Source: Monoraphidium neglectum (taxonomy: Eukaryota > Chlorophyta > Chlorophyceae > Sphaeropleales > Selenastraceae). From it: a stretch of DNA of 50,503 nucleotides. The position numbers and the translations under genes are program-made. The notes beneath the pieces were generated by a model, which saw nothing but the letters and a program-made list of their open reading frames with translations, was not told where the DNA came from and ran no database searches. Shown piece after piece: positions 10,683-22,907 of this stretch (its first letter is position 1; each line of letters begins with the position of its first letter). The stretch covers positions 1 through 50,503 of the forward strand of contig NW_014013573.1 in NCBI RefSeq assembly GCF_000611645.1. The letters are read 5' to 3'.

Positions 10683-11791
10683 ATGGCCTCTTGTCGCATC
10701 GTCCTGGTTCTTCTCTCCCGTGGGACGTTCGGGTCTTATCCATCAGGACGCCGCATACATGCGGGTTACGCTGTCTTTGTGCGCTCAATAATTTGTGTTG
10801 GACAGTCGCGCGTACGGACCTTCGGTGATGGAGGCCCCGTGCCATCAACGCCCATGCGGACCTGCACACGCTGCTGTGCCCATGGTCCTGCTGCCGCAGC
10901 AGGTACAGATGGCGTCTGCATCGACAGGTCGGCCGCGGCTCCAAGAGGTGGCATGAAGCGCAGCTTTCTTGGATCCTCCGGGGCTGTACAGCCGAGTGGG
11001 GACGTCGCCACTGCCGCCGCTGACGCGTTGACCGCAGACTCCGAGGACTTTAAAGGGGCAGTGGCCACCACCAAGCCCAGAACCAGGACGAGCGATACGA
11101 TCACACCCCTACTTGCCACGTTGGCAGCAGAGCTGCAGCCTGTGCCGGGCAATGAACCCGTGCCGGCAGGTGCCAAGTGCAACCTAGGCGACGTGCCCGC
11201 CGCAGCTCCGACCCCTTGCTCAAGTACCGCCCCGCAGGCGAGTTTGGCAGAGGAGGAGTCATTTTGCAAGAGGCCTATGACAGAGGAATCTCGGGTGTTG
11301 TGGCCCCTACCTGCTGCAGTTGCTTGCCTCGTGACGCATTGCTGCCTTCGCTTCTCACCCCTCGCCCTCCAGGCCTGCTCGCCTGGGGTGGGGGCCTGTG
11401 CTGACGCTTGGGACTCCTACGTGTGCTGCACGTGGGGCACCCAGCTGGAGGCGACTCTGGGTGCAGACTGGCGCGAGTGCTATGGGCACGACACAAGTAG
11501 TGCTCTCCTCTTTTGGGCCCTACAGCAGCAGTACAAGCAGCCGGCCGCACTCGGCTGTGCCAGCAACGGCAGCCACAGGTCAGGGCACGCCCCCATGCTG
11601 ATGAAATCGCTCCAGTCACCGGGCTGCACGGACACCACAGCGTACGTGTTGCCCCTGACAGCGGCCCAGGTCTTGGCGGCAATGTCGCCAGCTGCGCAAG
11701 CAAGTCTTGCAATGGACGGCCGGCAGCAGGAGCGGCAGCAGCAGTGGCAGCAGCAGCGGCCACAGCAGCGGCAGCAGCAGCGGCAGCAGCC

Positions 11792-11832
<41 letters not shown>

Positions 11833-14800
11833 CTTTGGACCCCGGCACAAACCTGGAGACAGCTGAAGGTGGTGCCACCGGCATGTGCAGATGCTGTGGG
11901 CCAGCATGGCAGCAGCAGCAGGTGGCGGCGATCCCCCCTTCGGGCTGTCCACCTGCAGAGCCAGATTTGCTGCCACTTGTGACGGTGGCAGCCTTGGCGA
12001 CAGGAATTGACAGCAGCAGCAGTCCTCTGCTAGGCAGCCCCATCAAGCGCAAAGTGCGGGCTGCACGCACACGAATGGCCCGTGCACACATCATCAGCGA
12101 CGGCGACAACGCAGCTCACTCACCGCTGTTGACGGCAGTGGCGCCGGAGGACTGCCCCTGTGCAGATGCACCGGCTGCTGCTGTGGAGGACCCTGAGGCT
12201 CCGCCGTCGCTGGCTGTGGTACTGGATTCTGCGAGCGCCCCGTGCACAGTCGGGGCAGTAAACCCGGCCCCAACCGCGGGCTGCACTACCAGTAGCAGCA
12301 CAAAAGGAGCCGGTGCAGTTGTGTCACAAACAACCTCATTGTTGGGGTCGCAGGCACCACCCCAGCAGCGGCAACAGCAGCAGGACCAGCCGGAGCAGCA
12401 GGTGCTGCTGCTTCAGCAGCACAGACTCACACGCGTAAGCAGCGCCGATGGTGGCGACGGCAGCAGCAGCAGCAGGGGTGCTGCGGTAATCCGTGACTAC
12501 CTGGAAGAGGCCTTTGACCTCATGCAGCAGCTGCAAGCAGAGCTGGAGGCAAGGCTGGTGGGGTCAACAGGCAGCAGCGGCAGAAGCAGCAAAGGGAGCA
12601 GTTGCAAGTGTGCCAGTAGCAACGGCGCTGCTTGCAGCGCCAGCCCTGGTTCCAGGCAGAGTCCAGGGCGTTGTACGTTTGCGCCCTCGCATGTGGCGGC
12701 CGCAAACCCGGTTCCGCCCTGCGCCAAGGCCCAGGGTGGGATTCAGCCTGCTACGGGCAGCAGCATGCTTGTATCCTCGGCCGAGCAGCAGGTGCAGCTG
12801 CTCAACCTCACATCGGTTTCACAGACTGCCAGCACAGCAGTCACGACCCAGTCAGGGCTGGCAGCAGGCAGCACCACTGCACCAGCTGGTGTCCAGCTGG
12901 TGTTGCCAAAGGGGGAGGGGCTTGCCGTCCCCCATTCTGGCGCAGCTGGGCAAGGCAATGCCAAGAAAGAGGGTACAACACATGCCGGTGCTGCTGGGTG
13001 CGCAGCCGCTGATGGTGCCACATCCAGCAGTGGGATGGCTGGCAGCTCCACAGCAGGTGCTTTAGCCCTGTTAGATGCACTGTCCAGCCTGCTGTCAGCT
13101 GCTGCAGCTGCTGCGCCACAGCGACAGGCCCAGGACACGGCAGCCTCGTGCTGGATACCGAAGGCCAGCAGCAGTGACAGCACCGATCACAACGCCAAGG
13201 TGGCGGCAGCCGCGGTTGGCCACCAAGACGACGAGATGCACAGTCAGGGCGACGCCACCAACAGCAGGCGTGCGGGCAAGGTCAGCAGGAGAAGCAGCGT
13301 GGGAGTCTTGCTGGACGCCAGCCACCCACAGGGCGTGAGCCCCGTGCACGTCGCCGCCGCAGCTGGGCGTGCTGACGTGATCGAGCGCCTCATGCTGATT
13401 GGGTGCGACCCAAATCAGCGGTCCTGGATTGACTTGCCGCTCTCTGAGGCGCTACAGGGCGCCTTGTCAGGCGACTGCGTGGCCAACATCAAAGGCCTGA
13501 GCACTGGCAGCAGCGGCGACAGCCACGCAAGTGGCCGTTTCAGCATGATCAGCAGCGATGGCAGTGGGCGAGGCTGCGGAGCATTCCCAGGATCAGTGGA
13601 AACTCAGCCGGTGCCATGCCCGCTGCTGCTGCCGGCAGACGCACTGCATGGTGACGCGCTGCTGAGCGGCGGGGTGCCGCTCGCCGCCGGGGTTACGCCT
13701 CTCCAGGTGGCAGCTGCAGCTGGCCATGTAGCAGCTGTTGAGGCACTTCTATGCGCCTCTGGGACAGACGTCAACTCGCGCACTGCCCAGGGTCTCACCG
13801 CACTGCACCTGGCTGCACATTTCGGTCACGCAGGTGGGGAAATAGAGCTCGTGTGAGGTTTTTCCTCTCCAGGTTGTATCTGTGTTTATGTGTCTGTTTC
13901 TGATTCTCTGCTCTGCACATCAAGCCACTGCTGCTGCTGCAATCTATGACGCTGCCGCATTTACCGACACACACCACCACAGCGGTCGTGGCCGTGCTTG
14001 TGCGTTCAGTCGGCGTGGACATCAACGCCCGTGACTGGTCGTGGTCAACACCACTGCATCACGCTGCTGCTGCCGGTCATGGATCAGTGGTAGAAGTGTT
14101 GTGGCCGCGGCGCGTGGAGTTTGATGCGGCAGATGCTGCTGGCCGCACAGCGCTGCACCTGGCGTCGGCAGGGGCAGGCAGGAGCGAGGCTCTGGAGGTT
14201 GTCAGCAAGCTGATCATCGCTGGCTGCAACGTCAGCGCCACTGACGCCGCAGGTTTCACAGCGGGCCACCTGGCGGCCTTCAACGGTGAGCTGACGAGGA
14301 GAAGTCAATGAATGCACCTGCGGGCGATGGGCTAGGAGCTACATGGTGGCCTGAGCAGACTGGTGTGCATATTTGCACTGCCATATTGCTGTGTTTGACT
14401 TTGCCAGCCTACAACCCCACCAATCGCTTGCCACTTCATGCACCAGGCCATATTATGGTTCTGGAAAAGCTACTGCTGGCAGGGTGGGACATGGAGCGCC
14501 GCGCGTTTCCAGAACCTGGCCTGCGCAAATCCAGCAACGCATCGTTCGGGACCTTCTTGGCACCTATGCCTGGGGTGAACACAAACCACAGCAGCAGTGG
14601 CCAAGTCCGGCCTAGTATTGGGCATACATTCAACCCATTGCTCCTAGCGTCGGGTCCCGGACCACAGCCTCGCAGCTGGGCCCCCGACCCAGGCGTACTG
14701 GACACACAGGGTTCAACAGCACTGCTGCTTGCGGCCGCAGCTTGCGAGCAGCACGCCTGCGTGAGCTGGCTCCTCAGCAGCGGTGCAAGGCGTGACGCAG

Positions 14801-16882
14801 TCGACGGCCGCGGTGCTGGACCATTGATGATTGCGGCGGCGGCAGGGCGATGGGACGCCTTCGGTGTGCTGCTGCCGCTGGATGACGAGGGCCGCCTGGA
14901 CGCAGGGCGGCCCGAGCTGCATGCCACCGACTCCACTGGGCGCTCGCTGTTGCACGCCGCAGCGTACGGCGGCTCTCGCCGTATGCTGCAGCTACTGGCA
15001 GACGCCGCCTTTGACCCCGCGGCTGTGCTGCCAAGCAACGATGGCCGCACCTGCCTGCACTATGCAGCGGCTGGGGCAGGCAGCCGCGGCGCTTGCGAGC
15101 TGCTGCTGGCTGCGGGGTGTCGAGCTGACCAGCCTGACTCATTTGGCCTTCTGCCATGGCACCTTGCAGCGCAGCAGGTGAGGGGTTGGAGGACTGCAAC
15201 TGTGTCATCTGGCTCAGTGCTTTTGTGCCAGATGTTGCGCGGTCATGTATTTATTGAGGCCTGGTTTGTCGCCTTGAATCCAACAATCGTGCTGCCACAA
15301 CCTTTTCAAAGATGTATTGTGTTGAAATTGTTGGCTGTGCTTTTTCCTCCGCTCTTTTTGGATCAGGGCCACGTGGAGCTGCTCCAGCTGCTTCTGGCGA
15401 ACGGGGCCGACCCTGGCTGTGCAGATGGCGAGGGTCGTACTGCATTGCACCTCACAGCTGCAGGGAACTTTGAGCAGGCTCTCAGACTGGTGCTTGAGCA
15501 TGGCGCGCCCCTGAACACGCGCACCAGCGCTGGCGTCACCCCTCTGCAATGTGCTGCTATCGCGGGTGCGGCAAGCGCTTTGCGGGTCTTGGTCAATGCA
15601 GGGGCCGCAGTCAACAACCAGGTGTGTGGGGCTGATGTATATATCTCAAGATTGATGGGCATGGATAGCACAGAAAACTGCCTCTGGGTGCTCTGGTGCC
15701 TCTGTTGCCAAGGTTTTGGAACTGGTGGTGGAGAGCTGTGCACCTCACTCTTTCCTTCATCGTGCCGTGCGGTTGCTTGCTTTGCAAGGATGCACGTGGG
15801 TGGTCTGCCCTGCACTATGCCGCCACATGCGGCGATGAGGTGACGGCAAAGATCCTGGTTGATGCTGGAGCCGCGTTTGATTGCGCCTCTGAGCTGGAGG
15901 GGTGGACGCCGCTCGCCGTGGCTGTAGGCAGCGGCAGCACAGCTGTCGTGCAGCTGTTGCTGAATGCTGGCGCCCAGGTGCGAGGGCTCAATGCACTGAG
16001 GGTGTGCAGGGATCCACATGCATCCCGCACGCACTTTTGCCCACACAGCTTCCTCCCACGCGGCTACCTCGCGACATTTTTCCTGAGGAATGTGGTTGAC
16101 CCCCTTGTAGGCCGAGCTGCCGGACAAGCGGGGCCTGACCCCACTCCACCACGCCGCGGTGCGCGGCGACAGCAGTATGTTCGGTCTCCTGTTGCGCGGT
16201 ACCCCCTGGGCCTCAGCACACCCCTGCCTTGCGACAGCCAGTCCTCGGGCTGCCCTACGCCCTGCGGAGGCTGAAACCGGTGATCAGCATGAGGAGCAGC
16301 CCTGCAAGCGGCCCAAGGCTCAGCAAGAGCTACAGTGCAGGCCGCCTCTGCCTTCACAGCCGCCCCAGCGAGCCAGCGCAGGCGCCGCGAACCCCCGTGG
16401 ATCCCTGTTTGTGCGGCGGCTGCTGCATTGCGCCGCGTACGGCGGGGACCCTTGCATTGTGGAACAACTGCTGCAAGGCGGCGCCGCAGCCCAAGACTGC
16501 GTGCCTGAACAGACAGGGCCGATTACAGCAGAGGCGGTTGCTGCGGATGACAGCGCCACGGCGCTGCACGTGGCGGTCCTCCAAGGGCACGTGCATGTGA
16601 CAGCCCTGCTGCTGCAGCGTGGCTACGACGCAGGGCTGCCTGGACCTCACGGCCTTACCCCACTCCACTTGGCGGCTCTGGGCAGCGTGCAAACGTCGTC
16701 GAAGCGCCATGCCGCCGCCTTTGATGGTAGGCCGCATGCCCAACCGCCTGCGTCGTTCGGCGGTGGCGACATTGTGGGGTGGCTCTGGCACCCCTGTCAG
16801 CAGCCAGGCTCGGCCCAAGCAGGAGGGCCTGCCAAGCCAAGCCAGGCGGCAGTTCAGTTTGGGGGCAGCCTAGAGCAGCAGA

Positions 16883-16919
<37 letters not shown>

Positions 16920-19900
16920 CAGGGATCAGCAGCAGCCGGACTCACTGCATCAACAGCCGGCCCCACGGCGGAGTTATGAGGAGGTGTGTCAGGCCCTTGT
17001 GGCGGCGGGAGCTGATGTTCTAGCTCGAGACAACGATGGTCGGTCAATTGCTATGTGTGCTGCAGGTGAGGGACAAACGCGACTTTGCTCTCATGAAAGA
17101 GATACCAGCGGCGCCTTCAACTCATGCGCCAGCTGGGTTATGTGCAGGAGTTTGAGGTGCTGCAGGGGCAGCCGCGCCTGTGCACAACCACAATTCAGTT
17201 GCTCTTCCTCAATCCTCACCTGCAGGCGCAGGCAATCTATGGCTGTTGGAGCTGTGCCTGGCCAAGGGTGCGGCAGCTGGAGCAGCAGATGCCTGTGGCT
17301 GGACCGCGCTGCACTGGGCAGCCGCTAATGGGCATTCGAGCGCTGCGCGGCGGCTGGTGGAGGCGCAGCCCCAAGCTGTACTCGGGGCAGCCAACATGCA
17401 GGCCAAACAGCAGCAGCCTTCAGTAGGCGAGGTTGGCAGTGGAGTTGGGGCGCGCGACTGTTTGGGCCGCATCCCGCTGCACTGGGCGGCGCTGGCAGGC
17501 CACCACGACGCTGCGTGTGTGCTGGTGGGGGCGATGCAAGCTGCACAGCTTGGGCTGCACGTGAAGGACTGCGCGGGGGTGACGCCAACACAGCTGGCAG
17601 CCAGCAGGCAGCACGTGCGGTTGGTGACGCTGCTGCTGGAGGCGGCATACAGTGGCCCGCACTCTGCATTGGGTGGGGAGTCGGAGTCGCAGCTGCCAGG
17701 CACCACAGTTGCCACGGGCCAACCGCAAGCCGGGATGCTGTGTGCAGGGCATGGCCTGACGGCGCTGCACCTGGCGGCTCAAAACGGTCTAGACACGGTG
17801 CGAGGGCCTCGCAACTCTTGAAAGCCTGTGTGGTGAGACCGTTCCGTCACGCTGTTACTACAACGCCCAAGCCTCAACTTAGCATTTTTCTGCCTGCTTG
17901 AATGCTGCCGCCACAAACACTTACCTTAACACGATCTCAAGCGGCCTGGCCACATCAACGCCGCAGGTTGTGGCGCAGCTGCTTGAGGTGCCGACCTGTG
18001 ACGTCTCCTTGCAGGACGCCGACGGCAATACTGCACTGCACTGGGGAGCTGCTGCAGGCTCCGCGCTCGTATGCCGACGGCTCCTAGACGCTGGTGCCAG
18101 CCCCGTGGCCACCGCCCTGGACGGCAGCACGCCTCTGCACCGGGTCGGGGCGTGTGCCGAGGTGGCACGCGTCCTCCTGGCAGCTGGGGCGGTGGCAGCA
18201 GCCGCGGCTGCCAACGGCAACACCGCCCTGCACAATGCGGCTCAGGCCGGCTTCGTAGAGGTGGTCCTCGTGCTGCTGGAAGCCGGGTGCCCTGTGGATT
18301 TGCTTAACACGGCAGGCTGCACAGCGTTGTACCTGGCCGCAGCGGCCGGCCACGAGGCCGCTGTGCGCACACTGCTTGGCGGCGGCGCTGACCCCGACAT
18401 CCCCACCCCTGCCAGCGGCAATACCGCTATTCATGCGGCCGTGATTGGCGGCCATGACGCTGCAGTGGCAGCGCTACTCAGCGGCCAGGCCGATCTTGGC
18501 GCACTTAACGGCGCTGGAAACAGTGCTGTCAACCTTGCTGCGGCTAAGGGGGCAGTGGATTTGATTGGTATGCTGGCAGGTAGGTCGTCAATTTACACTT
18601 CCAAGTTACAAATCCAATCACCAGCACCCGCGCAATGTGCCGCTCTCACGCAGTGTGCCAGCTGGACAGCAGTGCAAGTTGGTGCATGTGCAGGGAAGGG
18701 CAACAGCATGGCACGGCCCCAACCTGCCTTCAGCTCAAAGCCAGTTGCACATTGTTGTCAGCAGGACTTTGCTCAACGTGGGTCAAAACATCCCCTCCTG
18801 CCCGTCACTTGCCAATCCTCAGCTGCGGGCGCCGATCTCCAGGCGCGCAACCTCAAGTCCTGGGCGCCCATTCACAGTGCGGCCAACGGGGGGCACTTGG
18901 AGGCCGCACTGCGCCTGGTGCTAGCAGGTGCAAGCTGGCGGCCAGGCAGAGGGGCTGGCGCCGCTGATGCCGATGTTGTCAAGCTGCTTGTGCGCAAGGG
19001 TGGCTTCAAGGTGAGCGTGGCTTTGATTCGATGAGGTGGGCCGCCTGGGGTTGAGCCCGCACCATGAGGGCAGATTGCGCCAACTATGATCCTCTCTCAG
19101 CCGCCTTGTGCTGCGCTGGACGCCCCCCCCCTCCTCGCACGCGTCCATCCAGAATCCCATGCTCCCCACCCCTTAACATAGTCAAGCTACCTGGAGGGCC
19201 GCTTCAAGATGGCAGAACGCGATCGCCATCGCGCCCTCCGTACGGCACCAACCAGCACCGCCGCCGTCCCAGGCGCGGGCGGCACCGCTATCAGCGTCAG
19301 CAGCACTGGCAAAACCAGTGGTGTCCCCGCCAGTGGATCTGCTGCGGTGGCCGCGGCGGACGCAGCGATGGCCAGCCTGCTGGAGGAAGAGGCCGCTGCG
19401 GCCGCAGCACACGAGGCGGCGGCTGAGAGAAAGAAGGCCAAGAAGAAGGCCAAGAAGGGCAAATCGAAGAAAGGTGGGTGCCCCTCGTTTTTTGCGCACA
19501 CTGTCTGAGTCGTGCATCACCTGTCGCTCAAATTCTAGTGCTTGCACATCCTTTTTCTCACTTCATCTGGGACTCTAAATTGATGCTTCTCACTGCACCT
19601 AACATTAAAACCGCATCGCATCAGGCAAGGAGGACGCGGCGGGCGAGGATGAGGCCTGTGCGGAGTCTGAGGTGGAAGCGGGGCGTGGGCTCAGCGCCAG
19701 CACCTGCGCGCCCCCAGCAGCCTGTGCAGAGAGGGAGACCCATGACGACGAGGCAGCTTCAGACCAGCAGCGTGTGTCATCCGGGGAGGGCAGCAGCAGT
19801 GGCAGCGACTGCGGCAGCTCAGCCTCCAGCGTCAGGGCTGCAGCTGCATTGGCGACAACCTCAGCAACTAGAATAGCAAGTCGATCAGGGAGGCTGCAGG

Positions 19901-20162
19901 GGGCAGCTGCTGGCATCAGAGTGGTGGCCATTGCCCGTGGCAGCACCCTGGCAGATTCTAGTAGCAAGCTGACCAAACAGAGGGAGAAGCAGCAGCTCAG
20001 GGACAGGGAGGAGCAGCAGCAGCAGCAACACCACCAGCAGCATCAGCAGATTCGGCAGCAGGCGAGGCAGTCGCCTCAGCCTGCGTTGCCTCTGGTCCTT
20101 TCTGCAGGCCCGGCCACGGCGTGCAAGAAAGCCAGCGCGGCCACCGACGCTCAAAGGTATGT

Positions 20163-20226
<64 letters not shown>

Positions 20227-20410
20227 GAACAGAAGCACCAGCTGCACATGGTAGCTGAGCCCAGCGGCGTGACCGGCGTTCCAGAGACCGAGATGAGCCC
20301 TTGCGTTCTCTTTGCCACAAAAGGCGGGGCACAGGCGGGCAGCAGACCACAGCCGGACACCCTCCAGTCCACTGCACAGAATACCTCGACAATGCAGCAG
20401 GCTCTTCTTC

Positions 20411-20450
<40 letters not shown>

Positions 20451-22074
20451 CCCGGCCACACCTGCGCAGCGGCCAGAGCCGCAAACACTCACATACCCGC
20501 ATGCGCCATCTGAACTCTGGCTGGATGGTGGGGCAAAGTCGGCGCAGACGCTGGCGCAACCGCTGGCGCAGACGCCAGTACCACATGCAAGGGAGGTGGC
20601 GGCCAGCAGCGCTGCGCCACTAGCCATGATTGCAGGAGTGGGTGCAGAGCCGACTGGCCTGAGGCGGGGCAGGCTGGTACCTGGAGCCTCAGGGTTGCAC
20701 GCAGCTGCCATCACATGCCCACATACTGTGTCGACTGCCACGAGCTCCAGTGGGCAGAGCCAGCGGCAGCTGCAGCACCCTCAGCCACGGCATTTTGAGG
20801 GAGGCTTTGCAGCCCCGTCGAGCTCAGGGCTCCAGCCCGCAGGACCCCGAGTCTCGTGCACCGCACCAGCGGCCCCGCCTTCTCCGGCGCAGTGGCACCC
20901 TATCTTGACGCGTGCTCCAGCGTGCGGCCTACCGCGAGTGGCACCTCCGTTTTCCCCAGGCCCATCGCCGATTGAAGCAGTGTGCCACGGCACTGTGGGC
21001 CTGTCTGCCAGCGGCAACTTCAGCCCCGCCCGCCCCAGCCTTGGCCCAGCGGGCTTCCCTGCCGCAGGCATGTCACCGCCGCTTGTGGGAATCGCCTTTC
21101 CGTTGCCACCCGGCAGCAGCCCGATGGTGTGCAGCCCAGGCACAGCGGGCGCCGCTGGCTCGCACGAGCCGCAGCCCAAATGGCCAGACATGGCCGGCCC
21201 TGCCCATGGGTGGGGCTGCTCCACGTCGCTGCCGCAGCACCTGCCCTCCAACCTCGGCCCGCACGCCATGAGCCAGCAGCAAGGACTTGGGTTCGGGCTG
21301 GCAAGAGTGGCACCTGTCCGGCCGCGCCAAATGCCCCTGGGCCAGCAGCTGGTGCATCTACAGCACGGGTGGCGCGGCGGTGCGGGCGCCCATTCCACCG
21401 GCAGCAGCGGGCCCAGCTCGCCGCTCCACCTGGTGGGCTCGCTCGACGGCGGTAGCGGCAGTGGCGGGGATGGCGGGCCATTTAGGCAGGGATCATTGTG
21501 TGAGGGTGAGGACCGGGAGGCTCTGGACGACGCCGCCGCTGCAGGCACTGCCCTTGCAGCAGCGGGCTCCCTTGACGATGGGTGGCGGGCTGACCCGGGG
21601 GCGCTGTTCCGCAGCGGATCGGCCGGCACGCTCATCATCGGTGGCGGCGGGAATGTCGGCGGCAGTGGTGGCGCCGGCATACCAGGAGGTGCAGGCAGCA
21701 TTAGCGCTCCAGGCAGCGCGACCGCGGCACCGGGCAATGCCGCGCGGCTGATTCCTGGCGGCGTCAGCATTTGGTCATACCAGCCTGCGGATGCCGGGAA
21801 GCCTGGCGGCCTGGGCCTGGGCACCAGCCCTGTCGCCCGCGTGCTGTTCCCACAGGGTGGGGCGGCCAGCGTGGATTCACAGCCGCCGTGTGCAGGCTTT
21901 GGCGGCGGGAAGGGCGCGCCGCAGACAGCGCTGCCGGACGGGCTGGAAGACCCGGCGGTGCAGAGGCGCAGCGGCTGCACTGCGGCTCAGCTGTTGCCCA
22001 CTGAGGGCGAGCTGCTGATGGCGATGGCCGCCGCCGAGGCGCAGGAGGTGGTTACATCACGCAAGTTCTTTTGA
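10683..22074 (+). CDS. Giant ankyrin-repeat protein with polyglutamine tracts
   Basis: Eleven exons join in phase: 10683-13833, 13983-14285, 14447-15177, 15367-15621, 15789-15977, 16111-17065, 17226-17797, 17967-18579, 18823-19010, 19182-19473, 19625-22074. The product is 3,232 residues, or 3,142 if translation starts at the better-looking Met at 10953. The first third is Ala/Ser/Gln-rich and without known domains. About 30 ankyrin units follow (for example GLTALHLAAHFGH, GRTALHLTAAGN, GNTALHNAAQAG), broken by disordered inserts, one polyglutamine-bearing. After the last unit come a Lys-rich AERKKAKKKAKKGKSKK segment, which could be a nuclear localisation signal, and about 800 disordered Gly/Pro/Gln-rich residues. 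Ankyrin arrays bind proteins; no partner or catalytic domain is visible. Animal ANKHD1/MASK proteins have a similar layout, but I see no KH domain. A 76-85 base intron ending near 11371 may be hidden in the first exon. Confidence 0.85.
11731..11832 (+). repeat. CAG-rich polyglutamine tract in the ankyrin protein N-terminal region
   Basis: CAG and CGG units encode Gln with scattered Arg, Trp and Pro, ending in a run of about 13 pure Gln codons. The opposite strand and other frames give poly-Ala, poly-Leu and poly-Cys open frames, which are artefacts of this repeat. Confidence 0.9.
16876..16924 (+). repeat. Polyglutamine insert between ankyrin units
   Basis: About 13 consecutive CAG codons within exon 6 sit in a disordered insert. 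The insert separates an ankyrin unit beginning GLTPLHLAALGS from its continuation VCQALVAAGADVLARD. The repeat therefore lengthens a loop inside the array without ending it. Confidence 0.85.
20164..20226 (+). repeat. Pure CAG run, 21 glutamines, in the ankyrin protein C-terminal tail
   Basis: Twenty consecutive CAG codons plus one CAA form the longest pure repeat in the window. A second run of about 11 CAG codons follows at 20418-20450. Near-perfect triplet purity suggests recent expansion and probable length polymorphism. Confidence 0.92.
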
Positions 22075-22907
22075 GGCATTGGCTTCTCACGCGCGCTGGG
22101 TTAATCCGGCACACCAACAAGGCACACGCACCTTGTGTACTGCGCATGCACCGCCGCAAGGTGGCCGGCGCAGCATTTAGTTACTTGGATCACGGCTGCC
22201 TTTCTTGTCAGTGCGCCACCTTTCTTCTTCTCTCATCCTTTGAACGACTGGCAACATGCACACATCACTAGGGTGCGAGAGTCAATGCACAGTATCGAGG
22301 GTAACTTGCTGTTTGCTGGCCGATGACTGTAGCTGCTTGTTGTGTCAATTGGAATCCACAACATATGTATAGGGCAACAAAGAGCGGGGTCGCGGGGGAC
22401 GTTTGTGAGCAAGTGCGTCTCCTGAGACACCGGCCTGTGCGCCGAGACAAGGCTGGGATGTGGGTGTTCACCTGGTTGAGTTTTGAGCACCACGCCCACC
22501 CAATACGGCCACGCACGCATCGGTGTACGCGAAGATTTTCATTTTTCTACCGTACAACGCGTGTTGACGTGCTCGGGTAACAGTTTTCCGCAGCTGATTG
22601 CAGTTTCGTGCAGTGATCTGCAGTGGTGACATGGTGTAAACAAATATAGCATCGCCACGTCACCACCTTATAAGCTGTCCGCGCGTTTACCTGAACAACC
22701 CATTCTTTTGAAGGAAGATCGCTTGACCCAGCTGGGAGAGTTGCGGGTGGGGGTGGGCTCCGTCTACCACACTCGCGCCGTGGTGTTTGATTAGCGTTGC
22801 GCATGTCGCGGTCGCTTGCATACTATTGATACTATTGAGGATTCCCAGTCTGATTCCTTGCGCTTAGGCGCGTCTACTCCAGCGCGCCGACACACCAACT
22901 CACCGGC
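22075..22907. other. Ankyrin-gene 3' region and upstream region of the F-box/LRR gene
   Basis: No gene is supported. A TGTAA at 22635-22639 could serve as the ankyrin gene's poly(A) signal, implying a long 3' untranslated region of about 560 bases. A TATA-like TTATAAG at 22669-22675 lies about 235 bases before the next start codon. Both assignments are tentative. Confidence 0.35.

Noticed and set aside
11275..11976. Poly-Ala, poly-Cys and poly-Leu open frames antisense to the ankyrin gene
   Set aside because: They are reverse or shifted readings of the CAG tract, and the sense frame has far better domain evidence.
20781..21980. 399-codon minus-strand open frame rich in Pro and Ala
   Set aside because: It lies fully antisense to the last ankyrin-gene exon, which is fixed by phase to the upstream ankyrin array. 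Long antisense frames are expected in GC-rich coding DNA.
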